NCBI GenBank assembly: GCA_903834825.1
Contig: CAILKQ010000083.1
Location: forward strand, 1-32,366
DNA length: 32,366 nt
From: an uncultured bacterium
GTDB lineage: Bacteria; Bacteroidota; Bacteroidia; Chitinophagales; Chitinophagaceae
Direction: 5' to 3'
Part shown: in pieces, positions 7,425 to 15,994 of the stretch
How the letters are laid out: every line of letters begins with the position of its first letter
Numbering within the stretch: position 1 is the first letter of the stretch
The notes under the pieces: generated by a model
The model's database searches: none
What the model was told of the DNA's origin: nothing
Seen by the model: only the letters and a program-made list of their open reading frames with translations
Program-made: the position numbers and the translations under genes

Positions 7425-9860
7425 CTAATCTTCCTCTGTAGGCTTGATGAACGCCGCCCTTACAGGAGAAGGTGCAGGCTTACCCTTCAACCCTTGCCAA
7501 AGAATTTCATTCAGGATCAAGTCGGGCACCCGGTCTTCAGTGCTCCAATCAAATTTTGCTGAAAGTTTGGCTGCTGTTGTTTTTCCTGCATTTGTTTCGC
7601 CAAGGTTGATGTTTGATTTGAGATGGTTGAACGGAGTGAAGTCGGGCTTGTTGGTAAAACACCTCCACATGGGCGTTGCCGCCGCATCAAATTGGGTCAT
7701 AGGAGGCAATCCTAAAATCAATTCCATGGTGCGCAACATGCCAGAGGTTGTGTACATGGTATGGTCAACATATTTTCGCTTTACGTATGGTCCAACAACA
7801 TAGGCAGTGCTTCTGTGTGCATCCACATGATCCGGACCGTTCTGCGCATCATCTTCCAAAATGAATACCACTGATTCTTTCCAAACCGGGCTCTTGCTCA
7901 AATGATCGATCAACATGCCCACAGCAAGGTCATTGTCGGCCACATGCGCATAGGGAGAGGGCCTGTCTGCACGCATCCCTTCGGTATGGTCATTGCCGAG
8001 GCGGATGGTGGAAAAACGGGGAACATTGTTCAGCGCAACCAAAGAATCAAAATCATGTTTCCACTGGTGAAAACGGATGGTGTCCATGGTTTTGAGACCA
8101 TAGGGTGCAAAAACCGCCGCATGATCTTTCAATGACTCCAACCTTGGCTTTGTGCCAAAATCATCTGCCACGAACTCTCCATACGAACGGTAGCTTATGT
8201 TATTTTTGGCACAGAGGTCCCAAATAAAACCATCCTTGTTGTTGCCGATTTTCAGTAGTCCAGAGGTGCCATGTGTGCCCCCTTTGCCGCCGTAAGAAGC
8301 TGGCCAGTTCTTTTCAACATAATCATTTGCGTATGCGCCCATGCTCCAGTTGTGTCCATCTGCACTCACTTCTGCATCAACATAAAAATTATCCAGCAGC
8401 ACATAGTCTTTTACAATCTTGTGCTGATTGGGTGTTACGTGTTCACCAAAAAGCAGCAGGCTTGTATCGCCATTCCCTCCTTTTACATCACTCAAGACCT
8501 GGTCATAGGTCCTGTTTTCTTTGATGATATAAAAAACATGTTTGATGGGTGATGCAGCACCAACTTTCATCGGAATGGGATTACCAGGCTGACCTTCAGC
8601 ATTTAACTCCTTTGATTTTGTATAGGGTGCGTTCTGGTATACCGCTTTGGTATAAATGGCCAGCTGCTCTTCAGAAGGCTTTTTGATGATGCTGAGTGTT
8701 CCCTTGAACAATGAACCGATGTACTCAACAGAAGCCGGTTTTGTACTATCCCCCAAATGACTTAGCACAACCTGCTTTTTGTTGACAGGATTGGGACCGT
8801 TGGGATTGGCAAAAGAGCTGAGCCCCTTTCCATTGGTCACATAAATATTTTCTCCAATTACTTTTATGTTGGTTGGATACCAACCTACTGGAATAAATCC
8901 TTTTGATTTGCTTTCAGATTGTTCAGAAACATCAAAAACTGCCAGACAATTGTTGTCTGCGTTGGCAACATACAGCGTGTTCTCGTCTTCACTCAGTGCA
9001 ATGCCATTGCTGGTTGATCCGCTTGGAGATTCCGGATACAATGATGCCATAAGGGTTTCAACAACTTTTCTTGTTTTTGTATCGATAACAGAGATGGAAT
9101 TATCCTGGGAATTGGCCACATAGAGCAGTCCGCCATTTTTGGTCAGGAGCAATTCATTCGGATGATCACCAACAGGGATCGATTCAGTAATCGTTTGAGA
9201 AGGAACGTCATACACCAGTACTTTTTTATCGCCCCAGAGGCTGATGTACAAGGTATTCCTGTCTTTGGAAAGTTTACAGGCATAGGCTTCTGCGCCCAAC
9301 ATAACTTTGTTAAGTAATTTTTTGGATGCCAGGTCAAATACAAACAAACTCTTTCCTTCTTTGGAAACCACATACAATTTGTTGTTCACCCGCTCATCAA
9401 CATCCAGGCCTGCCGTTCCGATGAGTGCTGGCCAGGGCATTCCAAGGATATATTGGTCCTGCAGCACAAGCTTATTGCCATTGATAGAGTACCTGTTGAC
9501 CTGGTTGTCATGACCAGCAGACACATACAAGGATTGGTCATCATCGCCAAATGCCAGGCCATACCAGGCTTTACCGATCACAACGCTGTCCAGCTTTTTC
9601 CCAGACGCCACTTCAATCAATTCAATGGAATGGGTGCCAACGCCGTTGTTGGTAACAGCCATCAGTTTTCTATTGTTGCTGACCACCAGGTTCAATGGCA
9701 AATCGCCTAAACCAACCTGTTTCCCCACAGGAGTGATGGACCAACCGTTCGGAAGCATCACTCTTTTTTTGTTCAACTCCTGGGCTGTTTGCGCCATAGT
9801 GGCGGCTCCAAAAAGAATAGAAATAGCAGAAAAAAGAAAAAGTTTTACAAATGGTCTCAT
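7425..9860 (-). CDS. YncE-like beta-propeller / phosphoesterase (alkaline phosphatase-fold) fusion
   Basis: The 811-residue protein starts at 9860, giving the signal peptide MRPFVKLFLFSAISILFGAATMAQ; in-frame ATGs at 9887 and 9920 would only lengthen the leader. Residues ~40-370 form a seven-blade-type propeller with repeated YncE motifs: LYVSAGHDNQVNRY, LYISLWGDKKVLVYDV, LLYVANSQDNSISVID, LYVANADNNCLAVFDV. Residues ~420-800 belong to the phosphoesterase family (PF04185-like): the entry motif IIKENRTYDQVLSDV near 455, SADGHNWSMGAYANDYVEK near 510, and the metal-binding end motif FILEDDAQNGPDHVDAHRS near 695. The same two-domain architecture is widespread in Bacteroidota and is usually labelled bifunctional YncE/alkaline phosphatase. 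Likely a periplasmic or exported phosphohydrolase; the substrate is unknown. Confidence 0.88.
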   Translation of the reverse strand: MRPFVKLFLFSAISILFGAATMAQTAQELNKKRVMLPNGWSITPVGKQVGLGDLPLNLVVSNNRKLMAVTNNGVGTHSIELIEVASGKKLDSVVIGKAWYGLAFGDDDQSLYVSAGHDNQVNRYSINGNKLVLQDQYILGMPWPALIGTAGLDVDERVNNKLYVVSKEGKSLFVFDLASKKLLNKVMLGAEAYACKLSKDRNTLYISLWGDKKVLVYDVPSQTITESIPVGDHPNELLLTKNGGLLYVANSQDNSISVIDTKTRKVVETLMASLYPESPSGSTSNGIALSEDENTLYVANADNNCLAVFDVSEQSESKSKGFIPVGWYPTNIKVIGENIYVTNGKGLSSFANPNGPNPVNKKQVVLSHLGDSTKPASVEYIGSLFKGTLSIIKKPSEEQLAIYTKAVYQNAPYTKSKELNAEGQPGNPIPMKVGAASPIKHVFYIIKENRTYDQVLSDVKGGNGDTSLLLFGEHVTPNQHKIVKDYVLLDNFYVDAEVSADGHNWSMGAYANDYVEKNWPASYGGKGGTHGTSGLLKIGNNKDGFIWDLCAKNNISYRSYGEFVADDFGTKPRLESLKDHAAVFAPYGLKTMDTIRFHQWKHDFDSLVALNNVPRFSTIRLGNDHTEGMRADRPSPYAHVADNDLAVGMLIDHLSKSPVWKESVVFILEDDAQNGPDHVDAHRSTAYVVGPYVKRKYVDHTMYTTSGMLRTMELILGLPPMTQFDAAATPMWRCFTNKPDFTPFNHLKSNINLGETNAGKTTAAKLSAKFDWSTEDRVPDLILNEILWQGLKGKPAPSPVRAAFIKPTEED

Positions 9861-9947
9861 GGCAGGGGTTTTTGAAAATGATGGCATGTTGACGTATAGC
9901 TGTAAATTTACACCAAGCATGTAAACGCAATATTATTTTTATTCACC

Positions 9948-10601
9948 ATGAAAAAGCAGCTCATCATAGCCATCGGATTGATTCTTCTGCCCTTTGCCTA
10001 CGCCTTTTACCTCTATCCAACGCTGCCCTACAAGATTCCCATGCATTTTAACATGAATGGTGAAGTGGATGGCTGGGGGTCGAGGGAGGGTATTTATTTA
10101 CTGCCCTCTATCATGGGATTTGTGAGCATCTTCGTTTTTTTGATGATGGCCAACATCAAAAAAATTGACCCAAAAAGATATGCAGGGGCTGATGAGAAGA
10201 TCTATGCACAGTTAGGGCTTTTTACAGTAGGCTTTTTGTGTTGCTTGTCTTTGGTTATTCTTTATGGCACTTCACACATAGGCATTGAGATCAATAAACT
10301 GATCTTCCCCTTGTTGGGTTTTGCTTTTACCGGAATGGGCATCTACATGCCCAAACTCAAACAGAATTATTTGGCAGGATTCAAGCTGCCATGGACATTG
10401 GAAAATGAAGCGAACTGGGATGCCACACATGCGCTGGCCGGAAAAGTCTGGACGATCGGAGGAACCCTGCAAATGATCAGTGCGTTGCTGCTCAATGGGC
10501 CATCCATATTCATTGTATTCATGTCGATCACAGCCGTTATGGTCATCATTCCATCGGCATTCTCTTACAGGATGTTCAAACGGGGTAATACAACAACATA
10601 A
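9948..10601 (+). CDS. SdpI-family membrane protein with DUF1648 domain
   Basis: The 217-residue integral membrane protein has an N-terminal DUF1648 segment (PTLPYKIPMHFNMNGEVDGWGSR, residues ~24-46) between hydrophobic helices at ~3-23 and ~50-68, then further helices near ~88-108 and ~112-132. A SdpI-like segment follows (AGFKLPWTLENEANWDATHALAGKVW near 145-168) and the last helices lie near 170-205. SdpI proteins confer immunity to a secreted toxin and act in signalling in Bacillus; in Bacteroidota most are orphan membrane proteins of unknown role, and no SdpC-like toxin or regulator is seen nearby. It is divergent from the phosphoesterase gene and is followed by a strong terminator at 10611-10640. 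Confidence 0.82.
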   Translation: MKKQLIIAIGLILLPFAYAFYLYPTLPYKIPMHFNMNGEVDGWGSREGIYLLPSIMGFVSIFVFLMMANIKKIDPKRYAGADEKIYAQLGLFTVGFLCCLSLVILYGTSHIGIEINKLIFPLLGFAFTGMGIYMPKLKQNYLAGFKLPWTLENEANWDATHALAGKVWTIGGTLQMISALLLNGPSIFIVFMSITAVMVIIPSAFSYRMFKRGNTTT

Positions 10602-10610
10602 TTCCAAAAG

Positions 10611-10640
10611 AAAAAACCCCCGGCAAATGCTGGGGGTTTT
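10611..10640. terminator. bidirectional rho-independent terminator between SdpI-like gene and tRNA-Phe
   Basis: An A-tract is followed by CCCCC, then the inner complement GGCAAATGC loop region, then GGGGG and TTTT. The hairpin (10617-10636) has A and T tracts on both sides, so it can end the SdpI-like gene on the plus strand and tRNA-Phe on the minus strand. Confidence 0.85.
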
Positions 10641-10642
10641 CG

Positions 10643-10715
10643 TGGAGATGGACGGATTTGAACCGCCGACACACGGATTTTCAGTCCGATGCTCTACCAA
10701 CTGAGCTACATCTCC
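10643..10715 (-). tRNA. tRNA-Phe(GAA)
   Basis: A 73-nt cloverleaf is read on the minus strand. The acceptor stem is GGAGATG paired with CATCTCC plus discriminator A; the D arm is GCTCAGTTGGTAGAGC; the anticodon loop CTGAAAA gives anticodon GAA; the T arm has GGTTCAAATCC. The 3' CCA is not encoded, as is usual in this phylum. It lies between two terminators with its own promoter at 10739-10769. Confidence 0.97.
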
Positions 10716-10738
10716 TCGTAGCCAAATTAATTGGATTG

Positions 10739-10769
10739 CAAATATAATCCTTGGCGGGGAAATGGCAAA
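10739..10769 (-). promoter_or_regulatory. Bacteroidota-type promoter for tRNA-Phe
   Basis: On the minus strand a TTTG (-33, plus-strand CAAA at 10766-10769) is followed by exactly 19 nt and TATATTTG (-7, 10739-10746). Both elements match the known Bacteroidota consensus, and the tRNA starts 24 nt downstream of the -7 element. Confidence 0.8.
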
Positions 10770-10786
10770 ATCATTGCAAGAAAGAA

Positions 10787-10823
10787 CAAAAAAAGACCGG
10801 AGACGTAATGCTCCGGTCTTTTT
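10787..10823. terminator. terminator of the Oar-like receptor gene
   Basis: AAAAGACCGGAG and CTCCGGTCTTTT form a 12-13 bp stem around an 8-nt loop (10803-10810), flanked by A-rich and T-rich tracts. It lies 25 nt beyond the stop of the minus-strand receptor gene and would also shield it from readthrough from the left. Confidence 0.85.
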
Positions 10824-10847
10824 ATTCGATCAAACGATCTGTATAGA

Positions 10848-13800
10848 CTAGTTGTTGAAGATATACCTCACACCCAATTGGATCTGGTATACATCGTTCA
10901 AGGTTTTTGAATCTACGAAAGCATCCTGCAACAAAACAGTTGCACCATTCACAACCTGTGTAGCCAACCTGTAGATGGGCTCACCCGCTGCTGTACGGCC
11001 ACGGTAGTTGAGTGGCTGTGGTGTTGTAGAAACATTGCCTACGCCCCATTTGTTGTTGATGAGGTTTCCGAAGTTGATGAAATCAGCCCTGAAACGGAAG
11101 GTATTGGCTTTCTTGTTCTTCCCCGTCTTTACAAAGAAATCTTGTTCAATGCTGAAGTCAAACCTTGTCAACCAAGGAGCCTGACCGCCATTGCGCTCTG
11201 CATAAGTACCCCTTCTGTTTTTCAGGTAAGGATTCGCTTCAATATAGTTGCTGAAGGCTGATGCCTGTGCTGCTGCCGTGAAAACAGTTGTACCAACAGT
11301 TTGATCCTGGAAGGCAAGGTTGTTGCCCGCTGCAGGTACATAAATCAGGTCATTGAATTGCCCGTCTCCATTCACATCAGAGCTGTAGGTATAAGATAAT
11401 TTGTATCCGCTGGCAGAAACCATGCCCAAAGAGAAGGTGGTTGCGCCGCCAAAATTACCACCATAATTGAGCCTGTAGTTTACATAGCCCATGAAACGGT
11501 GGCGAAGATCGTTGTCAGAAAAACCTTCTCTGAGGTAGTTCATGCCATAAATGCTTGGTGTGCTGGCATTAACCGTACTGGCTACAGAAGAAAGATCCAT
11601 TGCTTTTGCGTTGGTATAGGCCAAAATACCACCAAAATTCTTGGTCATTGGCTTTTCAAGCTTTGCAGTAAGCGAATAAGAATAACCCACATTGTTGTTG
11701 GTCAAAACAAAGGCATTGCCAATGCCAGGATTCAAGAAACGGGCAGTGTTTGCAGCACCACCAGAAAGGTCAAGGGCAGGATAGATGTCCCTTTTGTCGT
11801 TTCCTGTAAAAGTTGCCGAAGGCCTTTTCTGGTTCACGTCTTCATAATGAAGCATGTTGATGTTCTTGTTGTAGATCGCTTCCAATGTTCCAATCACACC
11901 CCAGCCCAATTTCTGGTCGATGGCGATATTGGTTTTCCAGATCTGTGGGAATTTCAGGTCTTGATCACCGTAGTTGATGTTGTACCCGCGAAGGCTGTTG
12001 ATATCAGTAGTTGTAGGGGTATAACGGGTAGGATCCAAGGTGAAAGGATAGGCAGTTGCTGCTGAACCAGTCACGTTCACGAGGCCGATGTTAACTCCAT
12101 TGTTTCCCAACTGGTTGCTGATCAACACATAAGGAAGACGGGAAAGAAACAAGCCTGATCCACCACGGATTTGTGTCTTCTTGTTGCCGTAAACATCCCA
12201 GTTAAAACCTACACGTGGAGATACATAAAACCTTGACTTGGGCATGCTTGCCGTATTGATGCTATAAGGCACGCCAGATGGCTCCCTGAAATTCAAACTG
12301 CTAACATAAGGATTGGCGTAATCAGTAGCTGTGTTGACGATGTTCAGATAATCCAAACGCGCACCATAGGTCATGCGGAAATTCTTGGTCATCTTCCACT
12401 CGTCTTGTCCATAAACAGTATAGAACTGGTTCTGGAAAGTCTGCCAAGGAAGTTTTCCGTCAGGCAGAAGGGTATAGCGGTAGTTGAATCGTGCAATGGG
12501 AACAGTTGAAGCAGCAAGGTTTGGATTGGCTTTGTAGGCCAATGCTGCTGCTTTGAAGTCTGCAATGCTGTTGAATACCCAAACGCCATTAGAACCATAG
12601 AAGAACAGGTTGTTCGACTTGAAGGATTCAAATGCAGCACCCAAGGTGATGGTATGGTTGCCACGGATCAGGGTGGTATTGTTGGTTAGGTTGAAGGTTG
12701 AATAGTTCAACTTGTTGTTGGGCGTGAATGGATCAAATCCCAAAGAAGTATAGGTGCTTCCGCCAACACCACTGAGGATGTCCACTGTAGGGAACATTGC
12801 GGTACGGTAAGCACGGTCTTCGATCTGCTTGTTATACGTAGCGATGAACTGGTTGGAAACCCTGTTCTTGAAGTTAGAGCTCAATTCCAATACTGCAGAA
12901 CGGGTATTGTCCTGGATGATGTATCCGGTGTTCTGACCTGAAATGGCCAAAGCAGAGTTCTGCCTGTTGCCATTACCAGCGGTATTCCCTGAGTTACTGT
13001 TACTGATGGGCACATCACTTTGTGAGTTGTGGTGCGCGTACCTCAAAGAAAGCTTGTGGATATCATTGATGTTGTAATCAATACGGGCAAGTACTTTCTT
13101 GCTGAAAGACTCGTTGTTGAAATTGTCGATAGCACCGAGGTCGTAGTCAAAGTTGGACTTCATGAAGGTTTTCAGGTCATCAAGATCGGTAGCCGTTGTC
13201 CTGGAAACGTTACCCGTTGCACCGGGGCGGTTGGCTACCCAGCTCAAGGCAGGGTTGGTTCCATTGGTAAATTCACCGTTTACAAAAAAGAAAAGTTTGT
13301 CCTTGATGATGGGACCGCCAAAGCGAAAACCCTGGGTTTCAACATTGAAAGGTGTTTTGGGGATGTTGTCTGTTTTGCTGGCAACCTTGGTTCCTGCAAG
13401 ATCCCTGCTGTTCCAAAAACGGAAAACAGAACCTGCAAATTCATTGGTACCACTGCGTGTTACGGCATTGATGGCAGCACCGGCAAAGCCTGACTGGCGG
13501 ATATCATAAGGAGTGATGTTGATCTGAACCTCTTCCAAGGCATCCAAAGAAATGGCTGTGGAATTGGTACGACCACCTGCTTGTGCATCAGAACCAAGAC
13601 CGAAACCGTTGTTGAAAACGGCACCATCAATGGTAAAGTTGTTGAAGCGGCTGTCTTGACCAGCAAATGAACGGCCATTGCTGTAGGCATTGTACTTGGT
13701 TACATCATTCAAATTTCTTCCGATGGTTGGGGTCAGGTTCAGCGCCTGCCTTCCAATGGTAACGCTGGTACCGTTGGCCCTTGAGTTGATGATCGGGTTT

Positions 13801-14168
13801 GGTGCAGCTTTTACAACGATGTTCTGCATGCTGACAGCATCGTTTTTAAGGGCTACGTCTACGTTGGCTGTATTACCCAGCGGAGCGAAAACGCCTTGCT
13901 CTTCGTAAGATTTGAAACCGCTGAACGTGATTTTAACCACATAAGGTCCACCCACACGCACGTTCAAGATGGTGAAAGCACCAGACTTGTTCGTTGTAGT
14001 GGAATACTTTGTTCCTGATGGCTGGTGAACGGCAACAATGGTAGCCCCATCGAGGAACTTGTTGTCATCGCCCTTTACTGATCCGGTAATGCTACTGCTG
14101 GTCACCTGTGCAAAGGAGGTTGAAGCAACCACCAGCACCAGAGCAAGCAATGAAATGATTTTTTTCAT
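10848..14168 (-). CDS. Oar-like TonB-dependent receptor with carboxypeptidase-regulatory domain
   Basis: The 1106-residue protein begins with the signal peptide MKKIISLLALVLVVASTSFAQ. A carboxypeptidase-regulatory-like fold occupies ~27-110 (ITGSVKGDDNKFLDGATIVAV, FTILNVRVGGPYVVKITFSGF). The plug follows at ~115-260, with NLTPTIGRNLNDVTKYNAY, FTIDGAVFNNGFGLGS, and LDALEEVQINITPYDIRQSGFAGAAINAVTRSGTNEF, which is the diagnostic Oar plug. A ~800-residue barrel ends in QIQLGVRYIFNN. Oar-family receptors in Bacteroidota and Myxococcota are outer-membrane proteins of unclear cargo; some take part in protein export or fibre assembly. Well isolated: a terminator behind it and an 88-nt AT-rich upstream gap. 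Length is within the family norm. Confidence 0.92.
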   Translation of the reverse strand: MKKIISLLALVLVVASTSFAQVTSSSITGSVKGDDNKFLDGATIVAVHQPSGTKYSTTTNKSGAFTILNVRVGGPYVVKITFSGFKSYEEQGVFAPLGNTANVDVALKNDAVSMQNIVVKAAPNPIINSRANGTSVTIGRQALNLTPTIGRNLNDVTKYNAYSNGRSFAGQDSRFNNFTIDGAVFNNGFGLGSDAQAGGRTNSTAISLDALEEVQINITPYDIRQSGFAGAAINAVTRSGTNEFAGSVFRFWNSRDLAGTKVASKTDNIPKTPFNVETQGFRFGGPIIKDKLFFFVNGEFTNGTNPALSWVANRPGATGNVSRTTATDLDDLKTFMKSNFDYDLGAIDNFNNESFSKKVLARIDYNINDIHKLSLRYAHHNSQSDVPISNSNSGNTAGNGNRQNSALAISGQNTGYIIQDNTRSAVLELSSNFKNRVSNQFIATYNKQIEDRAYRTAMFPTVDILSGVGGSTYTSLGFDPFTPNNKLNYSTFNLTNNTTLIRGNHTITLGAAFESFKSNNLFFYGSNGVWVFNSIADFKAAALAYKANPNLAASTVPIARFNYRYTLLPDGKLPWQTFQNQFYTVYGQDEWKMTKNFRMTYGARLDYLNIVNTATDYANPYVSSLNFREPSGVPYSINTASMPKSRFYVSPRVGFNWDVYGNKKTQIRGGSGLFLSRLPYVLISNQLGNNGVNIGLVNVTGSAATAYPFTLDPTRYTPTTTDINSLRGYNINYGDQDLKFPQIWKTNIAIDQKLGWGVIGTLEAIYNKNINMLHYEDVNQKRPSATFTGNDKRDIYPALDLSGGAANTARFLNPGIGNAFVLTNNNVGYSYSLTAKLEKPMTKNFGGILAYTNAKAMDLSSVASTVNASTPSIYGMNYLREGFSDNDLRHRFMGYVNYRLNYGGNFGGATTFSLGMVSASGYKLSYTYSSDVNGDGQFNDLIYVPAAGNNLAFQDQTVGTTVFTAAAQASAFSNYIEANPYLKNRRGTYAERNGGQAPWLTRFDFSIEQDFFVKTGKNKKANTFRFRADFINFGNLINNKWGVGNVSTTPQPLNYRGRTAAGEPIYRLATQVVNGATVLLQDAFVDSKTLNDVYQIQLGVRYIFNN

Positions 14169-14256
14169 GATTTTTTATTTTGTTTTCTCAGCGCAAATTG
14201 TCCAAAAAATATTTTCAGTCCTTGTTTATTGCATCAAGGAATTGTAAAGGATTCAG

Positions 14257-15765
14257 CTACAGCTTGTTGGCTTTGTAAATTTTTACAAGACCATCGTTTT
14301 CACTGCTCACGACGACAAGGCTTTGGCCAATTGGGCTTTTTGATGCAGGGATAAACAGCAGTCCTTCGGGCGCATCGCCTGTTTTGAACATCTTGACAAA
14401 TACAGGCTTGGTAGGGTCCGTGATGTCATATACCGCCACAGCATCAGTCCTTTCCAACCCTACAAAGGCTACCGTTTTGCTGCCAACCCTTCCGATTGTC
14501 ACCGACTCAGGTTCTGCACCTTTGTCGTCACTTCTGCCATCATCATATACTCCCAACTCATTGGATTTAACATCCAGTTCATTCTTACTGTCCCAAACCA
14601 AAGCACCTGTGGATGCATTCCACACTGAAAAAGACCTGGCACCAAAACTATAAATTGCATCAAGGTCACCATCACCGTCCTTGTCGCCAAGGGTTGTGGT
14701 GATGTTCAACCTTCCCAGTTGGGCATCAGTCTTTAACAGAGCGCCTGTGGGGAAAGCAACAGGATCTAGCATAACCGTTCCCAGTCTTTTTATTTCAGTA
14801 AAACCGGCGTATTCCCTGGCGTCGCCTTCATTGGCGGTAAATAGATAAGTTTCCCCATTATAATAATGAGAAGCGATGGCATCTGGCATGTAGGTTCCAA
14901 AAACAGGTGCATTTTTGAATGCAACAGCGGCATCCTTGTCGCTCAAATCAAATGCATTGCCGGGAGCAGAATAATCTTTGAACCCAAGAGGCATTATTTT
15001 TTTGATGGTTGCAGAGAGGATATCAATTTCTGCAATGGCATTGTTTTCCTGCAACGTAACCCAGGCAGTTTTGGAATCATTGGAAACAGTAATGTACTCA
15101 GGCTCAATGTCATTGACGAAATTTTTGCCAGGTCCAAATACCCTGAAACCACCTGCAGACAATGCTGACAATTGGCTTGTAAATCCTGCAAAATCAAAGG
15201 TGGTTACGGTAAACTTGTTGTCTACGTTGATGATGGATACAGTGCCTGCGGGGTCTGTAGTGTACGCATCGTTAGGCTCTCCCTCATTGGCAGTAAGGAT
15301 GAATTTTCCATCGGAACTAAATACCACATGGTCTGGAAGTGAGCCAACATTGATCGATGCAATCTCCTTGTATGTGCTGGTATTGAAAACCACAACCTTG
15401 CCAGGAGCCTGTTTGTTGGTAGACTCAATCGCTGCAGCCAACATGCCGTTCTTCACGTCAACACTGTTTACATATCCACCATAGGGCTGCATGCTGATGC
15501 TATTGATCAACTTGATACTGGCAGGATTGGCCATATCAATTACATCAATTTTGTTGGTCGTACCATTGTTTACAGCAAAAAGCCTGTTGGTGAGAGGATC
15601 AAACGTAGTGATCTCTGCAGCCCCAAGTCCTCCCAAATTGATGGATGCAATTTCCTGGTATGATGCCAGGTCTTCGTTCACGGTTTGCTCAAGGGGAAGT
15701 ACAACGGTTTCCTTTTTGCAAGCAAAAAAGGCTGTTACAGAAAGTGCAAGGAATAATTTTCTCAT
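14257..15765 (-). CDS. choice-of-anchor I family beta-propeller lipoprotein
   Basis: The 502-residue protein starts at 15765, because MRKLFLALSVTAFFACKKE is a textbook lipoprotein leader with the lipidated Cys at residue 16; an ATG 13 codons upstream would place charged residues before it. The body is a seven-bladed propeller with repeated motifs (DPLTNRLFAVNNGTTNKIDVIDMA near 55, GKFILTANEGEPNDAYTTDPAGTVSIINV near 157, EPEYITVSNDSKTAWVTLQENNAIAEIDI near 221, YLFTANEGDAREY near 304, and PEGLLFIPASKS near 476), which is the choice-of-anchor I pattern related to alkaline phosphatase and phytase propellers. It is probably anchored at the outer membrane. It precedes the Oar-like receptor on the same strand by 88 nt; a functional link, such as a surface partner, is only an inference. 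Confidence 0.87.
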   Translation of the reverse strand: MRKLFLALSVTAFFACKKETVVLPLEQTVNEDLASYQEIASINLGGLGAAEITTFDPLTNRLFAVNNGTTNKIDVIDMANPASIKLINSISMQPYGGYVNSVDVKNGMLAAAIESTNKQAPGKVVVFNTSTYKEIASINVGSLPDHVVFSSDGKFILTANEGEPNDAYTTDPAGTVSIINVDNKFTVTTFDFAGFTSQLSALSAGGFRVFGPGKNFVNDIEPEYITVSNDSKTAWVTLQENNAIAEIDILSATIKKIMPLGFKDYSAPGNAFDLSDKDAAVAFKNAPVFGTYMPDAIASHYYNGETYLFTANEGDAREYAGFTEIKRLGTVMLDPVAFPTGALLKTDAQLGRLNITTTLGDKDGDGDLDAIYSFGARSFSVWNASTGALVWDSKNELDVKSNELGVYDDGRSDDKGAEPESVTIGRVGSKTVAFVGLERTDAVAVYDITDPTKPVFVKMFKTGDAPEGLLFIPASKSPIGQSLVVVSSENDGLVKIYKANKL

Positions 15766-15994
15766 GTAGTTTGATTTTGTGCTTGCGCGAATGTCTTTAT
15801 TCAATTTTGCTTAAAAGTTTCTGCTGTGTTAAGGATTTGTTATTCAAATATGTTCATATTGTTAAGGGGCCGAGAGCTGATCAGAAAGAAAATATTCCAG
15901 TTTTAGTCAAAAGATTTTTAAATTGTAAAGCGTTAGCCTATGACAAAAAAGGATAAACGCTAACTGATCATTTTTAACCGATAACAACCCATCA
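15766..15994. promoter_or_regulatory. 229-nt divergent intergenic region with a small inverted repeat
   Basis: This AT-rich gap separates the lipoprotein gene (-) and the GMC oxidoreductase (+), so both promoters should lie here. The only clear structure is AGCGTT (15929-15934) facing AACGCT (15956-15961) across 21 nt, about 35 nt before the GMC start codon. On the minus strand CATATTTG (plus 15845-15852) misses the -7 consensus by one base. Neither is strong enough to name a regulator. Confidence 0.3.

Noticed and set aside
7425-9860. Two separate genes for the propeller and the phosphoesterase
   Set aside because: The frame is unbroken and this fusion is common in Bacteroidota.
9948-10601. 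A toxin-immunity system around the SdpI-like gene
   Set aside because: No SdpC-like toxin or Sdp regulator is present; most such proteins in this phylum are orphans.
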